Shown here: positions 1 through 10,610 of the stretch, in pieces
Layout: each line of letters starts with the position of its first letter
How positions within the stretch are numbered: the first letter of the stretch is position 1
NCBI GenBank assembly: GCA_001557505.1
Contig: LSAX01000001.1
Span: 4,030,001-4,094,000 of the forward strand
From: Reticulascus tulasneorum
Lineage: Eukaryota; Ascomycota; Sordariomycetes; Glomerellales; Reticulascaceae
DNA length: 64,000 nucleotides
Direction of reading: 5' to 3'
Position numbers and translations under genes: made by a program
Notes under the pieces: model-generated
Seen by the model: only the letters and a program-made list of their open reading frames with translations
What the model was told of the DNA's origin: nothing
Databases searched by the model: none

Positions 1-419
1 CTTGTTGCCCTTGAACGGGATCAGGCCCAAGCGGTGCGCGAGGACCTCGTCCTGGATTACGGACGTGTTGTTCTCGATGAAGACGGTTTCGATTGCAAGG
101 GTGGGTATCTCGGCGATGAGTATCCGCCGGAAAGCGTTGGCTATGGAGGCATCCACGCCAATGAGAGAGAAGGAGGCGTCTAGAGGAGTGTTGTGGTGGA
201 ATTGGACGGTGAAGCCGGACTTGAAGACATCCAAGTCCCAGCTGTTGTCTTCGCCTGGGAAGTGGCCGGGGTAGTCGGTGGAGATCACATCGGTGACGGT
301 TTCTTTGTGAATGCCGACTATCTATACCGTCTATTAGTATACGAAAGCAGCGCAGCAGCAAGGGATCTTACTTTTCGCCGGTCAAGGTCGGCATCGCTGG
401 GTATCCTGGAAGGGGCCAT
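1..419 (-). CDS. RPC40: RNA polymerase I and III subunit RPAC1/AC40 (partial)
   Basis: The alpha-like subunit shared by RNA polymerases I and III, which pairs with AC19 to nucleate assembly in the nucleus. The visible part is the N-terminal 123 residues; the gene runs off the left edge. Exon 1 is 419-372 (16 codons, starting MAPSRIPS), the intron 371-322 begins GTAAGA and ends TATAG, and exon 2 is 321-1. The RpoA-like dimerisation region is clear: FRRILIAEIPTLAIE, then NNTSVIQDEVLAHRLGLIPF. Both blocks are diagnostic of AC40 rather than RPB3. The ATG gives the usual short N-terminal extension before VGIHKETVT, which supports this start. Very likely an intact housekeeping gene. Confidence 0.93.
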
Positions 420-1466
420 GGCGGGGTTGTCTGAATGAAGATTTCCAGACACTCGATTTTTTTTTAGGGACCAACCTCTTATCGAAGATAGTAACCAGAC
501 TAGGAGCGATCTCCTAAACACACCCCAAAGATCGTACTAATAGCACCCCTTCCATGAGAAGTCGAGCTTCTTAGGAACGCCACTCAGTTTCCCGTTACAC
601 GACAACGAAGATTACAGACTACTTGTTATTTGAACTGAGATTATATCGGCAATGCAAATCTCATCAGAGTGATTAATTCACCAAAACTGCATAGGATGAT
701 CGTAAGCCTCAGCTATTCCTGAGTGGGGGACGTTGCAGTGCTAGTCAATAAAGCTACAGGACTTCTTACGTCGGATTGCACTCACACCCTGTTCATGCAT
801 GCCACGATTGACTCAATGACGGACTCGGTGATTTGGTCACATAGCCATCTTATAGATAGGCCAAGCGAGATGGCTCATTTTGAACTGGTGCTCTTTAAAG
901 ATGGTTTCAAAACTCTTGATCCGTCCATGCTAAACTAACTATTTATGAACATGCCGCTGTGTCTATTATAGAGTGAGCTCATATACTCTCCATGGTCTCC
1001 TTGTGTCTTATAGAATCCGGAATCCTCTTGCTGGAGATCACCACAGAAACAACGAACACAATACGGACTGGCCGGGGGTGTTTAACATGGCATTTTGGTA
1101 CTGGTCGGAAACGATTGGACTTCACTCTCGGCAACGTGAAGTTATGTTTTGTGCTTCCCCCGTCCGACCTAGATCTTTGGTTCGGAACATTGATGTTTGC
1201 CTATTTCCTATCGTGAGGAACCGTTTTCGGGGTTTTCTTTTGCCAGAGTTGGGCCGTCAGCGTATTCACCCTACTGATATATGGAAACTTTGGGATGTCA
1301 ACATCCACTCACCTTCAGCACTGCTTTCATTCATATTGGGTTTCTTGCTCGCCACCTTGACTGCTCTTTTTGACTACGATTTCTCTTTATCTGCATGATA
1401 TCCCTTCGCCAACTGCTTCCTTCCCTTTCTCCTTGAAATTTTGGTCGCACCCACTATCGCTGCCAT
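420..1466. other. Intergenic region, no supported gene
   Basis: Upstream of both RPC40 (minus) and the BTB gene (plus), so it should hold both promoters. Several short open frames occur (the longest 973-1398) but none shows a recognisable domain, a matching splice pattern or conserved motifs. Confidence 0.5.
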
Positions 1467-2494
1467 ATGTCTCTGAAAATTGAGGACTCATACGATAATT
1501 ACAAGGAGGTAAGCGGTGGCTTCCATCGTTCCAATCAGACACTTGTGCCTAAACGATGCTAGAGCTCTTCCAACGCGGCGCCGATATATACACCATCAAT
1601 CAAAGCAATGGACGAGGAACGCCAAGAGGTACTTTCCCACTCTTCTTATAATGCTCGTTGCTAAGTCCTCAGAATCATAAACTCTCGGCTACTGTATACC
1701 CACCACCACGTAAATCAGAGCTCTTTTATTCTAGCCTTGGAGAATGGTTGGCTTCTAATGAGCCTGATGAGTCGCCGGCTCTTGATGAGCCCGATCATAA
1801 CCCATGCCTACAAGGCAATGCCAGAATCATCCTACATGTTGGTGAAGGCCAATTCAAAACGTCTCTCGACACCCTCAGAGAGAGCAAGTTCCTTGCCACC
1901 ATGATGAAAAGCAAAAGCCGCGATGCTGAAGATACCGGAATCATCTACTTCATCGATAACGATCCCGAACTCTTCGACCACATCCTCCGATACCTCAGGA
2001 CCCGCATGTTTCCCCTGTTCTACGAACGCAACGCAGGCTTTGATTTTGTTCTGTATGCCAAGATCCTGGAGCAGGCTCGCTATTATGGAATTGACAAACT
2101 GGCTGAGTGGATCGAGAACAAGCGCTTTCTTGATGTTGTCAAGGTGGAGGTATTCCACCACCGAATCAACGCAAACGGCGAGCTCTGGTGGCAGGGCAAC
2201 TCTCTCAAAGGGAATCAAGAGGAAGAGATCCGTGCCGCGGTGATGTCGAAGGAGCTGGTGTGGACATGTCCACAAGGCGACGAAGACCATGAGGGAGACT
2301 CGACAGCGTGTGAGGTTCAAGGGTGCTGCGGAAATATGCTGACCAGTAGCGCGAAGGATATGCCGCAGCAGCGGAGGGAGATGGAGGTTGTTAAGCTCTT
2401 TACTACGAGCAAGACAACTACGATCAATGATCATCTGTTGTTCGCCGATGGGATGGATGATGAGAAAAAGGCAGAGAAACCAGCCGAAACCTAA
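1467..2494 (+). CDS. BTB/POZ domain protein
   Basis: Proposed exons are 1467-1508, 1563-1628 and 1673-2494 (309 aa), with introns GTAAGC...CTAG and GTACTT...TCAG, all in one frame. A shorter model starting at the in-frame ATG at 1608 is equally possible. Residues about 68-180 form a BTB/POZ fold: the strand ILHVGEGQFKTSLDTLR, the segment SKFLATMM, then IYFIDNDPELFDHILRYLRT, which is the KCTD/potassium-channel T1-like subtype. The C-terminal half has a cysteine-containing stretch and an acidic, lysine-rich end. BTB domains mediate homo-oligomerisation or recruit cullin-3; no second domain (MATH, Kelch) is visible, so the partner and role are unknown. Confidence 0.8.
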
Positions 2495-2772
2495 GGCACA
2501 TCATCTGAAGGAGCAGCGGCGGCCATGGGGGTGGGGGGTGGGATTACACCCAAGGGCTCCAGGATATGAAGCAATCAGCTAAAACACGGTAGCAACTCAT
2601 TAACGACAACCTTGTATCTCGAGTGACATGACCTCCCATTCCAGACGTCTATACTAATGCGCCGACCATCAACTGCTTAAGATACAGAATCTACCACGGC
2701 AGTATACAAAGTGGCCTATAATCAAGTACTCCTCCGCTTTCATACTAACCAGCATTAGGTTGGATCTCTATT

Positions 2773-3322
2773 TCACTCCTTCAACACGGCCAGCATGTTC
2801 CCGTGAATGGACTTCCAGTTACTCTCGCATTGACCCTTAACAACCCCAATCAGTAACCTTGAGCAAGCAATGGTAACCTCCTCCCACATCTCCAGCTTTC
2901 CTTCGGCACCATCCTTGATGCTGAACAACGACTCCATGACGATACCCATCGGGCTCCGAATGCGCACGAATACGCCATTCGCAACGTTGGTGAACTCGTA
3001 CGTGCTGAGGACGTCCGAGTCCCAGAGTCCTGCCGGTAAGGCGTGAACCTTGTCGGTGACGCGGAAGCACTTGGTGTCCGCTATCTTCACGATCCCATCG
3101 GGCAACGTTGGTGGGGTGTCTGGCATGAGAGGCTCATACTTTATCATGTGCGGGTCACACTTGATGAAGTGTTCTGGGTCATGAAGCATAGCCACTGCCT
3201 TCTCCCGAGATGCACCATCTGGAATGGGAGAGGTGTGGGAGACATTTGCGGTGGTGTTAAGGATGCCTACGCTGTTTAGCTATCATTCATGGGCCTGTTG
3301 GGATTTACTACTTACCAGACAT
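2773..3322 (-). CDS. DUF7053 domain protein
   Basis: A 166-residue protein from two exons, 3322-3316 (ATG TCT G) and 3266-2773, with a 49-nt intron 3315-3267 (GTAAGT...GTAG). The very short first exon was chosen because joining it restores the N-terminal strand of the family without a stop. The body fits the fungal DUF7053 family: an early SREKAV-x-MLHDPEHFIKCDPHM segment, then a beta-rich START/polyketide-cyclase-like pattern ending in a helix (KSIHGNMLAVLKE). No catalytic residues are known for the family and none is claimed. It converges on the BTB gene with about 280 bp between stops. Confidence 0.75.
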
Positions 3323-3703
3323 TTTGCAGTTATTTACGTGACTCTAAAATCTAGTTTGTTCTGTAATTATACCGATGCTGAGGAATGAGGACAGCTTCCC
3401 ATATTAATCTATTGAATGATGAGATGAGGTGAGCGCTAGAAGGTGATACAGTTGCTGTCTCGGACATGGGAGCCAGGAATGGTCGGACCACTCAGAATTC
3501 CGTGCCAGGGGGGCTTGGGCGTGGTGAGAAGACTGTTCGCGCCCCGCGGGACACAACGCTAATAAGTTACCAGACAGGGGATAATTAAGAAGCACCAACC
3601 AAGTACCTAACCAGGGTTCCCCGAGTAATAGCCAAGAAGCCAACCTTAATTGAACTTCACTGAATAGTACTCTCGTGTGCAACAGTCCTCACTGTCCATC
3701 ATC
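3323..3703. other. Intergenic region between divergent genes
   Basis: Lies between the DUF7053 start (minus) and the first exon of the deaminase locus (plus). It must contain both promoters. No further gene or repeat is evident. Confidence 0.5.
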
Positions 3704-4142
3704 ATGGCGCCTTCAGATACCGAGCTGCCATCGTCTGGAGAGGCTTGACACGAGATCAAGCGGCTTTTCCATGAAGCGCTAAATACGGGGCAGGGTGTTG
3801 GCTGAAGTATGGTCGCTGCTCTTCGGACCCCGACCTTTGAGGCATTGTTGCCTGGACGTCCTCAAGTGAAGGCCAGGCTGATTTCTACCCCCTCTTTTCC
3901 CTGCGTACCCTGTGTAAGAGTTTACTGGAAAAGAAAAGATTTCCTGAAGAGTGTCACAATGTGGTTGGTGGCCGGCATGTGGGCTGCGTGGTGGGCCTCC
4001 AACAGCTACACATCGAGACAAATGTATGGCGGGGCTTGGAGAATGTCAGCGTCCTGCGAATCAGAGTTGATCTTGGTGTAACCAACAGTGCTATTTGGCT
4101 GCAGCCTCGTTGGCGTGGCATCTCACTCGCCATGACAGATAA
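3704..4142 (+). pseudogene. Upstream exons of the deaminase gene, interrupted by an in-frame TGA
   Basis: Two coding-looking exons precede the deaminase reading frame. Exon A is 3704-3794 and starts with ATG; exon B is 3842-4142. The intron 3795-3841 and the next intron 4143-4235 (GTAAGT...GAG) connect them in phase to the frame at 4236. Exon B encodes a continuous segment including FYPLFSLRTLCKSLLEKK and VGLQQLHIETNVWRG that reads like protein. Exon A, however, has a TGA at 3746-3748 after 14 codons, with the same frame open on both sides. Either this copy has lost its N-terminal ~115 residues or the base call is wrong. If the stop is real, translation could start at the ATG at 4132 or at 4231. 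Confidence 0.5.
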
Positions 4143-4230
4143 GTAAGTAAGGCTATGGCCTCTGTAGGTTCTCATCTTCTTATCTCTTCTCTCATTTTTA
4201 TCCATCGACCTGAAATGTTCGAGTGACGCA

Positions 4231-6413
4231 ATGAGTACCGGGAGCGCTGTTTCTGAGGATGTGATATGTGCGGAGAATATCGCCCTTCTTTCACTTCTTC
4301 ACCATGTTCCTGGCCCAGCGTCCGCGACTCCTGTCAACCAAGTTCCCGCGAGGGAAGAGGGTAGAACATTACCATTTGATCGCGAGCGCAGTCTCACTAG
4401 AGCCCTGGCGTTTCTTTCGAGGACTGATGACGATCCCAACCGAATTACAGCTGTTTGCATGGAGGAGACCCCGAAGAGTCAGGCCCTCAAAGTTATGCTT
4501 GCGATTAATAGAGCCAAGCACAACGATTCCAACTCTGCGTTGACTCAGATAAAGACCGGATTCGAGAATATCTTCGAAGCATTGTCGAACATTTCGCAAA
4601 GTAAATAGAACCTCAATTCTTTTAAGACCTGCGCTGATGATCATACTCCGCAGCTAACGCGCAAGCCGTGGAAGAGGAAGTTCTTGGTGTCATAATCTCT
4701 ATGTGCCGACGCCGGATTCTTTGGCGGCTGAAGCTCAACGGTAGCCGTATCAGCGAGACCGAAGATCAAGCAGTCGGATACCGTCTCCGTCAAATAGCTA
4801 AGGCTATTCAGTTAGGGAGACAGGCTAAAAGGAACGCAGTTGCAGACATGTCTAGAAACGTTGCCAGCCTCATCGATAACTATAGGAGGCATCAGACTGA
4901 TCTCAAGCTTGTGAAATTAGTGGAAAGCATCCATCTTCTTTCTGAATGTCCCAGGTTGAAGGAAATGTTTGATATAGTCTCGAACAGAGTCGCAGACCCA
5001 GATTCCAGAACGGCCTTGTTAAACACACTGAGGAAGGTGGCTCAATACCGAAAGGTCGCGAGGCATCTGTGCCGCTCTGCACTGAGATTCAGCATTTTAA
5101 GCCGAGTAGAGGTTTGCATGATAAATCTCGGCTTGAAGAACTATGTTCGGCCGTCGACCGAGTTATACAGTCCAGACTTGTCTGCCACGCTCTTGCGGCT
5201 TCGTCGAGCAACGGGCCACACTTGGACGCTAAAGCAATTAAGTCACCGTCTAGGCTTTCCTACCGCCTTGATCGACCAGAACTTTTCTGAGAAGGTTCAG
5301 CAGACGCTAAATGAATCAAAGATTCACGCAGAAATCCAACTCCTATGTTATTATGAGATGAAGCCGTCTGAACTGCCACCACGGGTGATTTCTTCTAGCA
5401 AAGACGCTTGTTTTCTTTGCAACGAATTCATGCGCCTACATGGAGTATATCACACCCCAAGATCGCACGGGAGACTCTACCACGGATGGCGTTTGCCTTC
5501 CATGGCTGCTGGAGGCGACTTACAACAGAGACTCAACAAAACTCTGGAGAAGAAGGTCACCAGGAGTCTTCAACATTTGTTCATAACTGGCCGAAGACTA
5601 GGACATCCATACCCGAACGAGAGCACGACTTTTACCATACAACTTTCCGCTGAATCCATCCACAGCGAGCCTCTCGTGGAGAATACAGTTCCACTAGCAA
5701 GTTCTGTATTGCCGGAACAGCATGGGAGTTTAGAGTCACCTACCAAATCAGACCAGCGTCAGGGCCACGAAGAGGAGAATGAGGGCACAGAAGCTCCTCC
5801 AAGTTCAACAGATCCAGTACTTGAGCATGACAATGGTGAAAACATGCCTACTGATGACAAGGTAGCCCACGAAGCAAAAGCGGAGGAAAAACAAAGCCGA
5901 GAAGAATACTTAGCAAAAGATGGCCAGCTTCCCAGAGAGTCGACACCCACAGAACAAATTGTAGAAGCACAGCTAAGAGCGGATGGGAAGCTTGAAGCCC
6001 CGGCGATGGCCAACGTCAAGGCTGCGTCGTCAGGCAGCCCTTCGGTACCACCAACCCTCCCCCGATCAGCAGAGATGAATATCAGTGGCGTGAAATCCCT
6101 TGTCCAAGGCAATGCAATGTCCAATGCAATCATCCCCAATCAGTCATCTCCTCTTTTCGAAGCAGGTCTCCTTAATGTCCAGGTGGAATATACGACAAGC
6201 CTGGCCAAGTTTCCAGGCGACGATTCCCTGAAGAAGCTCCGCTACAGAGTAGAATGGCTGGAGAAGAAAGAAGCGCAAATACTGGTGGAACGCCAATCGG
6301 TGAGTATCTATAATGCAGAGGATCTGAACGGTGAAATCTGTCTGGACAAATATGGACATGGCTGTATTTACATTGCTGCGAAGGGCTCTATCGTCAAGAT
6401 ACAGCTTGATTGA
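4231..6413 (+). CDS. OTT_1508-like deaminase-fold protein
   Basis: From ATG 4231 this gives 709 residues: exon 4231-4600, intron 4601-4653 (GTAAAT...GCAG), exon 4654-6413. Residues about 330-400 carry the zinc-deaminase signature: HAE at 348-350 (zinc-binding His, catalytic Glu), then SSSKDACFLC with Cys 376 and Cys 379. The spacing and the following RLHGVYHTPRSHGRLYHGW segment fit the fungal OTT_1508-like branch of the cytidine deaminase superfamily. The N-terminal 330 residues are helical. The tail (about 470-600) is acidic and low in complexity, ending with a small folded region. The substrate is unknown; members of this superfamily act on nucleotides, nucleic acids or as effectors. The true start may lie upstream (see 3704-4142). 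It converges on PEX1 with 62 bp between stops. Confidence 0.78.
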
Positions 6414-6475
6414 AAGGGTTGGTTGACGTAGAGCTCAATACTGCGGGCCAATTAATTGATAGTGCCACACATATC

Positions 6476-9400
6476 TCACATCAAGCTACTTCGACCCCCA
6501 ATATCCATACTTCCCTGCCCATCCCTCATCTCCCCACTCCGTCCAACCACAAACTCTCTATAAATCCTTTTCAACCTCATTCTCTCCTCCACACTATTAC
6601 TCGCCCTCGTCGAGTCCAATGCTTTTACCAGGTGATTCCACCCGACCACCACTTCTTTGTTATCTTGCACTGGCTTCGATTCCCCATCTGGAAGCTGCCC
6701 CCGTTGTGCATGCTTTGTTCTCTTTCTCGCTAGCTTGATGCTCTCCAGCTTAGCTAAGATGGCCGCATTCTCTGCCAGCTCTGCGGGTTTGCTTGCTGGT
6801 TTAGAGCCATTGGCGTGGGACTCTTGACCATAACGGAATTGGACAAAGCTGGGTATGGATGTAGCCTTTTGCGACGCTTCTTTACCATTCACGCGCCTTT
6901 GTGAGCTTGGTGCATGGGTTACATCATCCTGGAGCACATCATGGATGGCCTCGAGCTGGGCGTTGGAGACTAGAGCTTGTAGATCGGCACCCGAAAACCC
7001 TTCCGTTCGGTTGGCAATTTCAGTAAGGGCCTCTTCAGATTCAGTGAGCTCGTCGCTAAGCCTAGCTTTCTGCGCCAGTGCCCTGAGAATATCGATACGG
7101 TCCTCGAGCGAAGGAAGATCACAAAGAAGGGACTTGTCTAGACGGCCTGGACGGAGAAGGGCAGGGTCAATAAGATCTGGTCTTGATGTAGCTGCAAGCA
7201 CATAGACGCCAGACAAGCCTTCAGCTCCGTCCATTTGTGTAAGCAGCTGGTTGACGACCCGGTCGGTCACGCCTGTAGAGTCGTGACCGCGCTTTGGTGC
7301 AATCGAGTCGAATTCATCGAAGAACAAGACGCACGGCTTGGCGGCCGAGGCTCGCTCGAACAAATCACGGACGCTCTTCTCAGAAGCACCAATGTATTTG
7401 TTGAGAATTTCCGGTCCCTTGACGCTGATGAAGTTAAGGCCACATTCGCCAGCGACAGCACTAGCCAAGAGGGTCTTGCCACAGCCTGGGTAACCATAGA
7501 GCAAGAGGCCAGATCGTAATCGCAGAGGACATTGTGCAAATATTGGTGCGTACTTTGTTGGGTATTGCAGTGTCTCCAACAGGATCCGACGAGTCTCGTG
7601 CAGGCCGCCGATAGAACTGAAGGTGGTAGTTGAACTCTGCAAAGATACATTGCGTAGAGAGGCTGGGGTGAAGCCTTTCAGTGCGCTGTCGAAGTCCATT
7701 CGACTGAGGCGAACAGATGAACTGCCGGTGTCGGAGGAGTTGCCACTGACTGCTCTGATGATGGCTTCGTTTCGTGCCCTTGCGACAAGCAACTTGATAT
7801 CTCCAGGCATATAGCCATCTGTCAGGCCGGCAATGTCCAGGAAGTCCAAGTCCGTATCCAATATGAATCCTTCAAGCTTGGCCCTGGCTTTGTCCCGGCT
7901 TGCCTGACTTGCACCATCCATCCACGCGGTATCCTCCCCTAAAGCGCTCCCGTCGGCCGTTGTAGGACGGCTCTCGTCACTTGATGACCCATTTGTGTCC
8001 TCCGGAGCCAACGCGTCTTTCCTTACGATAGACTCCATTACCCTTCGTCTCGCCTCCTTATCTGGTGCTTTAAGCTCAATAATCTCCCGCACTACATGCC
8101 CGCCAATGATGACGTTATTCAAAGTGTCTTTCCCTTCCGCTGTTGCCAGCAAAACCACACCACTTTCTGCAGTGCAGTGTTGCCTGACAATAGAGCAGAC
8201 GATCTCGCTTATTTGCCGACTTCGACCGTTGTCATTTCCAACTTGCAACTCAGTCTCGACAGGACATAATCTATCCAGATCGTCCAGAATGACCAGAGCT
8301 TTGCCGCCAAGTCTGGCGCCCCAGCTTGCAGCCATGAATATTTGATTGAGGGTATCCTTGATAGTTGAGACTCTACTCTCGTCGTTGACAAGCTTCCTAC
8401 ATGGGAAGTATGTGGTATGGAAAAGGAGATCATTCCGTAGTCGCTGAGCTAAAGACTTTGCGACAGAGGTTTTCCCCGAACCCAGCGTACCTGTGAGTAG
8501 CGAAGAGGACAGGTGGGAAAGGTGTGATTGCAAATCTTTTAATAATGCATCAATACCTACCAACTGGGCATCGTGAAACGGTTGCATCTCGGCCATGCTG
8601 TCGTCGGTCATCCAAGCGGGTCTGGGTATCGGGGGCTGGACCTCTATAGCAATTTTCTCACTGAGGCCAACCGTCCATCGATTTAATTCTTTCCCAGAAT
8701 CCGGACTGGAAGCAGGGGGGTCAAACTTGATCACTCCTCCCTCCCAGCCCTGAGGTGATTCGAAGCCTTCATGAACGCCGAATATGACTCCGTCTGTCAA
8801 AGGGCCAGTCAGCAGGTTGGCGGAGCCCTTTTGCGCTCCGTATATCTGCTTGAACCTCTTTGAGGCTTCTTCCTTCTCAGCTTTGGATTCTCCTCCAAAC
8901 TTCAGCCCATCCGCGGTCTTTGCTGACGTGGCAAAGGGGTAGACTCTTAATTGTTGAACAGCGTCTCGGCCAAGCTGAAGAGAAGCAGGCTCGATCTTTA
9001 CTACCCCGCCGACCATACCCGTGCATCCTAGTGCCGCACATAGTATTGATGATAGTGCGATCGTCTTACTATTCGGCGGATCGTCCCAAGGACGCAAGTG
9101 TGCAATAAGTTTGCTGGCAACCTTCGCAGCGCTAGGGGTAGGGTCGACATCGGGCTGAGGCTTTTGTGTGCTAGGTCCTTGTATACCTGCTGGCCGAAGG
9201 ACATTGACCGACACGAAGTTTACACCTCTAAAATCATTCGTAAATAGGATATCCCGATCTATCCAGACAGTGAAGTCGTGCGAAGCAGGTTCATCTTCGA
9301 ACCATTCACCACACGATGTTCGGTCAATGCCTCTCAAGAAGAGTGAGGGCACCCGCTCTTCACGAGCACTGCGTCTTCGAAGTGTACTTGTACCACTCTT

Positions 9401-10212
9401 TTTTGACTTGGAAGTGCTAGTCACGCTCTTGTTCTCTCCTCCAACAGTCGATGCTTTCGGCCGCGTCTTCGGGGCAACAATAATTTCTGCATCTGGCGAT
9501 ATTTTCGCAAAAGGAAAATCCGAGGGAGGGGCAGGATCCAACGATACAACCTTGATATTAGCTGTCGAAGTCGGAGAGAGATGTAACGTAAGAGGGTGTG
9601 GCGGAACGGCGCTCCCAGAACTCGACAAATAAGCCGGATTTGGCAGCGCACGTATTTGGGACAGTAGATTAAGCTCAAGGAAAGTCGCGTGGAGCTCGAT
9701 AATCTCCCAGTCTTCTGGTGTAAGAGGCTCGATATTGATCGTATGAGCGAGTGGTGGATCAACATGAATTGTGGTCATGACTTTCTGGCCCTCGGACAAT
9801 CCCAGTGTGTTTGCTAGTGTGGCGTCGATCTCGACCTGAGCTACCTCCTGCTCCCGCGACGAGCTATTCCCCCTCACTCCGTTGATGCCATCGCGACTGA
9901 CTATTGGTGCAACCTTGCGCTTGCTCGGCATTCCTGTCCATCCCACGAAGATGGACCGTCGTTGGGCTCCTCCAACTGCCGACGGGCTCGATGCGGGGAG
10001 ACGGTAGTTAAGTTCGACGACGACATTCTGTGCAGGCTACATGGAGGAATCAGTTGCTAAATCTTCTGAATAGCGCGGAGAATGCAAGCACTTACAGTGT
10101 TCACATTTACTAGAAGCGAGACTAGCGATGCGGGGAGGTTTATAAGACAATTCTTGAGATGCGCGAGAGAGATCTCGGCTGGAGTAGCTTGCGCATTCTT
10201 TCTAGGAGCCAT
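6476..10212 (-). CDS. PEX1: Peroxin 1, AAA+ ATPase of the peroxisomal export complex
   Basis: Two exons, 10212-10096 and 10027-6476, with intron 10095-10028 (GTAAGT...ACAG), give 1222 residues, the usual PEX1 length. Residues 1-180 are the double-psi-barrel N-domain (LPASLVSLL, VVVELNYRLP, SIFVGWTGMPS), a hallmark of PEX1. Two AAA+ modules follow. D1 has a P-loop near residue 553 (GTLGSGKTS) and is the less conserved one. D2 has Walker A near 884 (GYPGCGKT), Walker B near 936 (VLFFDEFDS) and the second region of homology RPGRLDKSL. With PEX6 it forms the hexamer that pulls ubiquitinated PEX5 from the peroxisomal membrane. It shares a 398-bp divergent promoter region with MCM7. Confidence 0.96.
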
Positions 10213-10610
10213 GGTGACGACAAGACATTTGAAAACGCTCAAAGGAGATAATGATCGCGCCAATGGCACGAGTAAATGTCGTTGAAAAGCGCAAGCCGAC
10301 GTGTAAAGAAATGCCTGCGGGCACCAAAGTCATCCAATGTGCCGACGCCGAGGTACGATTTACAGGAGCCGGAGCTAGCGCCACAGTGGCTAAAAGCCCA
10401 TTAAAGATCTGTGGCTGATGCAGCGCGTCCAACGCGAAATTTCGCGTCTCATCGCGTCGCAATTTCTCGAACCCCTGGCTGCACTTCCCAGCCCCCCATT
10501 GACGCTAAATACCTAAGTATTAGGCGTAGACACTACAATCGCTCTTCGACTGCACAACTCCAACACAACTCTCATCAGTCGAAGCAGCAACCTTAGAACG
10601 CATACCCAAG
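10213..10610. promoter_or_regulatory. Shared divergent promoter region of PEX1 and MCM7
   Basis: The 398 bp between the two start codons. It is rich in CGCG-containing sites between about 10422 and 10457, including the perfect palindrome annotated separately. No other gene fits here. Confidence 0.6.
10432..10447. promoter_or_regulatory. Palindromic pair of SCB/E2F-like sites upstream of MCM7
   Basis: The 16-mer ACGCGAAATTTCGCGT is its own reverse complement. Each half contains CGCGAAA, which matches the SCB consensus CRCGAAA bound by SBF/MBF (APSES/KilA-N) factors in yeasts and the E2F-type TTTCGCG core. It lies about 165 bp upstream of the MCM7 start codon and about 220 bp from that of PEX1. 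MCM genes are classic G1/S targets, so use by MCM7 is a reasonable inference. Binding is not shown by sequence alone. Confidence 0.6.

Noticed and set aside
973..1398. A 141-codon plus-strand frame upstream of the BTB gene
   Set aside because: No ATG-context, domain or splice support; amino-acid order looks random.
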